Shown in pieces: positions 63,944 to 64,000 of a stretch of DNA of 64,000 bases. A model generated the notes under the pieces. It was not told the origin of the DNA. It made no database searches and saw only the letters and a program-made list of their open reading frames with translations. The stretch covers positions 2,046,001 to 2,110,000 of the forward strand of contig NZ_CP028924.1 of the NCBI RefSeq assembly GCF_003061515.1, written 5' to 3'. Within the stretch, counting starts at the first letter, position 1; each line of letters opens with the position of its first letter. Source of the stretch: Colwellia sp. Arc7-D. Its GTDB lineage: Bacteria; Pseudomonadota; Gammaproteobacteria; Enterobacterales; Alteromonadaceae. The position numbers and the translations under genes are program-made.

Positions 63944-64000
63944 ATGACGAATAAAAGTACAAAATTGGAAAGAGTAGGGTTTGTATTAGTTGCACTCATA
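63944..64000 (+). CDS. Start of a gene in cassette 6 (cut by window end)
   Basis: Nineteen codons starting at an ATG with AGG upstream: MTNKSTKLERVGFVLVALI. Residues 11-19 look like the start of a membrane helix. The rest is outside the window, so it cannot be identified. Confidence 0.55.
   Translation, partial: MTNKSTKLERVGFVLVALI

Overview
The window looks like the chromosome of an AT-rich marine gammaproteobacterium, most likely Alteromonadales and close to Colwellia or Thalassotalea. This rests on protein character (TonB receptor plus a large acyl-CoA metabolism locus, MlaA/MMPL pair, PA2778/PA2779-type pair, DTW and SEC-C proteins) and on base composition judged by eye. No rRNA, CRISPR array or prophage was seen.

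Layout. 1-2555: end of a pterin-synthase-like gene, an M23 peptidase, a periplasmic solute-binding protein and a cupin. 2619-6267: a LysR regulator divergent from a TonB-dependent receptor. 6733-26446: a long, mostly plus-strand catabolic locus with SDRs, an Old-Yellow-Enzyme reductase, an ACAD10/11-like dehydrogenase with its APH-like kinase, a second acyl-CoA dehydrogenase, MaoC hydratase, MFE-type dehydrogenase, thiolase, acyl-CoA ligase, enone/alkenal-type reductase, a molybdopterin oxidoreductase with a MoxR/CoxE-like pair, a haloalkane dehalogenase, and a convergent enoyl-CoA hydratase. Together these could import (TonB receptor), activate (ligase), and beta-oxidise an unusual acyl chain, possibly hydroxylated. 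27018-34353: a degenerate receiver/hemerythrin protein, GST, BASS transporter, epoxide-hydrolase-like enzyme, nitroreductase and a third acyl-CoA dehydrogenase. 34556-41525: RES/Xre toxin-antitoxin pair, UPF0014 permease, HupE with a membrane-anchored partner, SulP and MATE transporters. 41796-42165: tRNA-Ser(UGA) followed by two decayed copies of its 3' end. 42196-59933: mixed housekeeping and envelope genes, ending in a two-domain nitrilase homologue that has lost both active-site cysteines.

60219-64000: an integron gene-cassette array with no integrase visible in the window. Five attC sites are readable; in four of the five complete cassettes the 5' core site is an exact reverse complement of the cassette's own 3' core site, which fixes the cassette borders. 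Cargo: a Tsi6-like immunity protein, a small membrane protein, a small lipoprotein, an unknown soluble protein, a YoaK/DUF1275 membrane protein and the start of a sixth gene. An intact IS3-family element (25-bp ends, 3-bp target duplication, A6G frameshift site) sits in the loop of the second attC.
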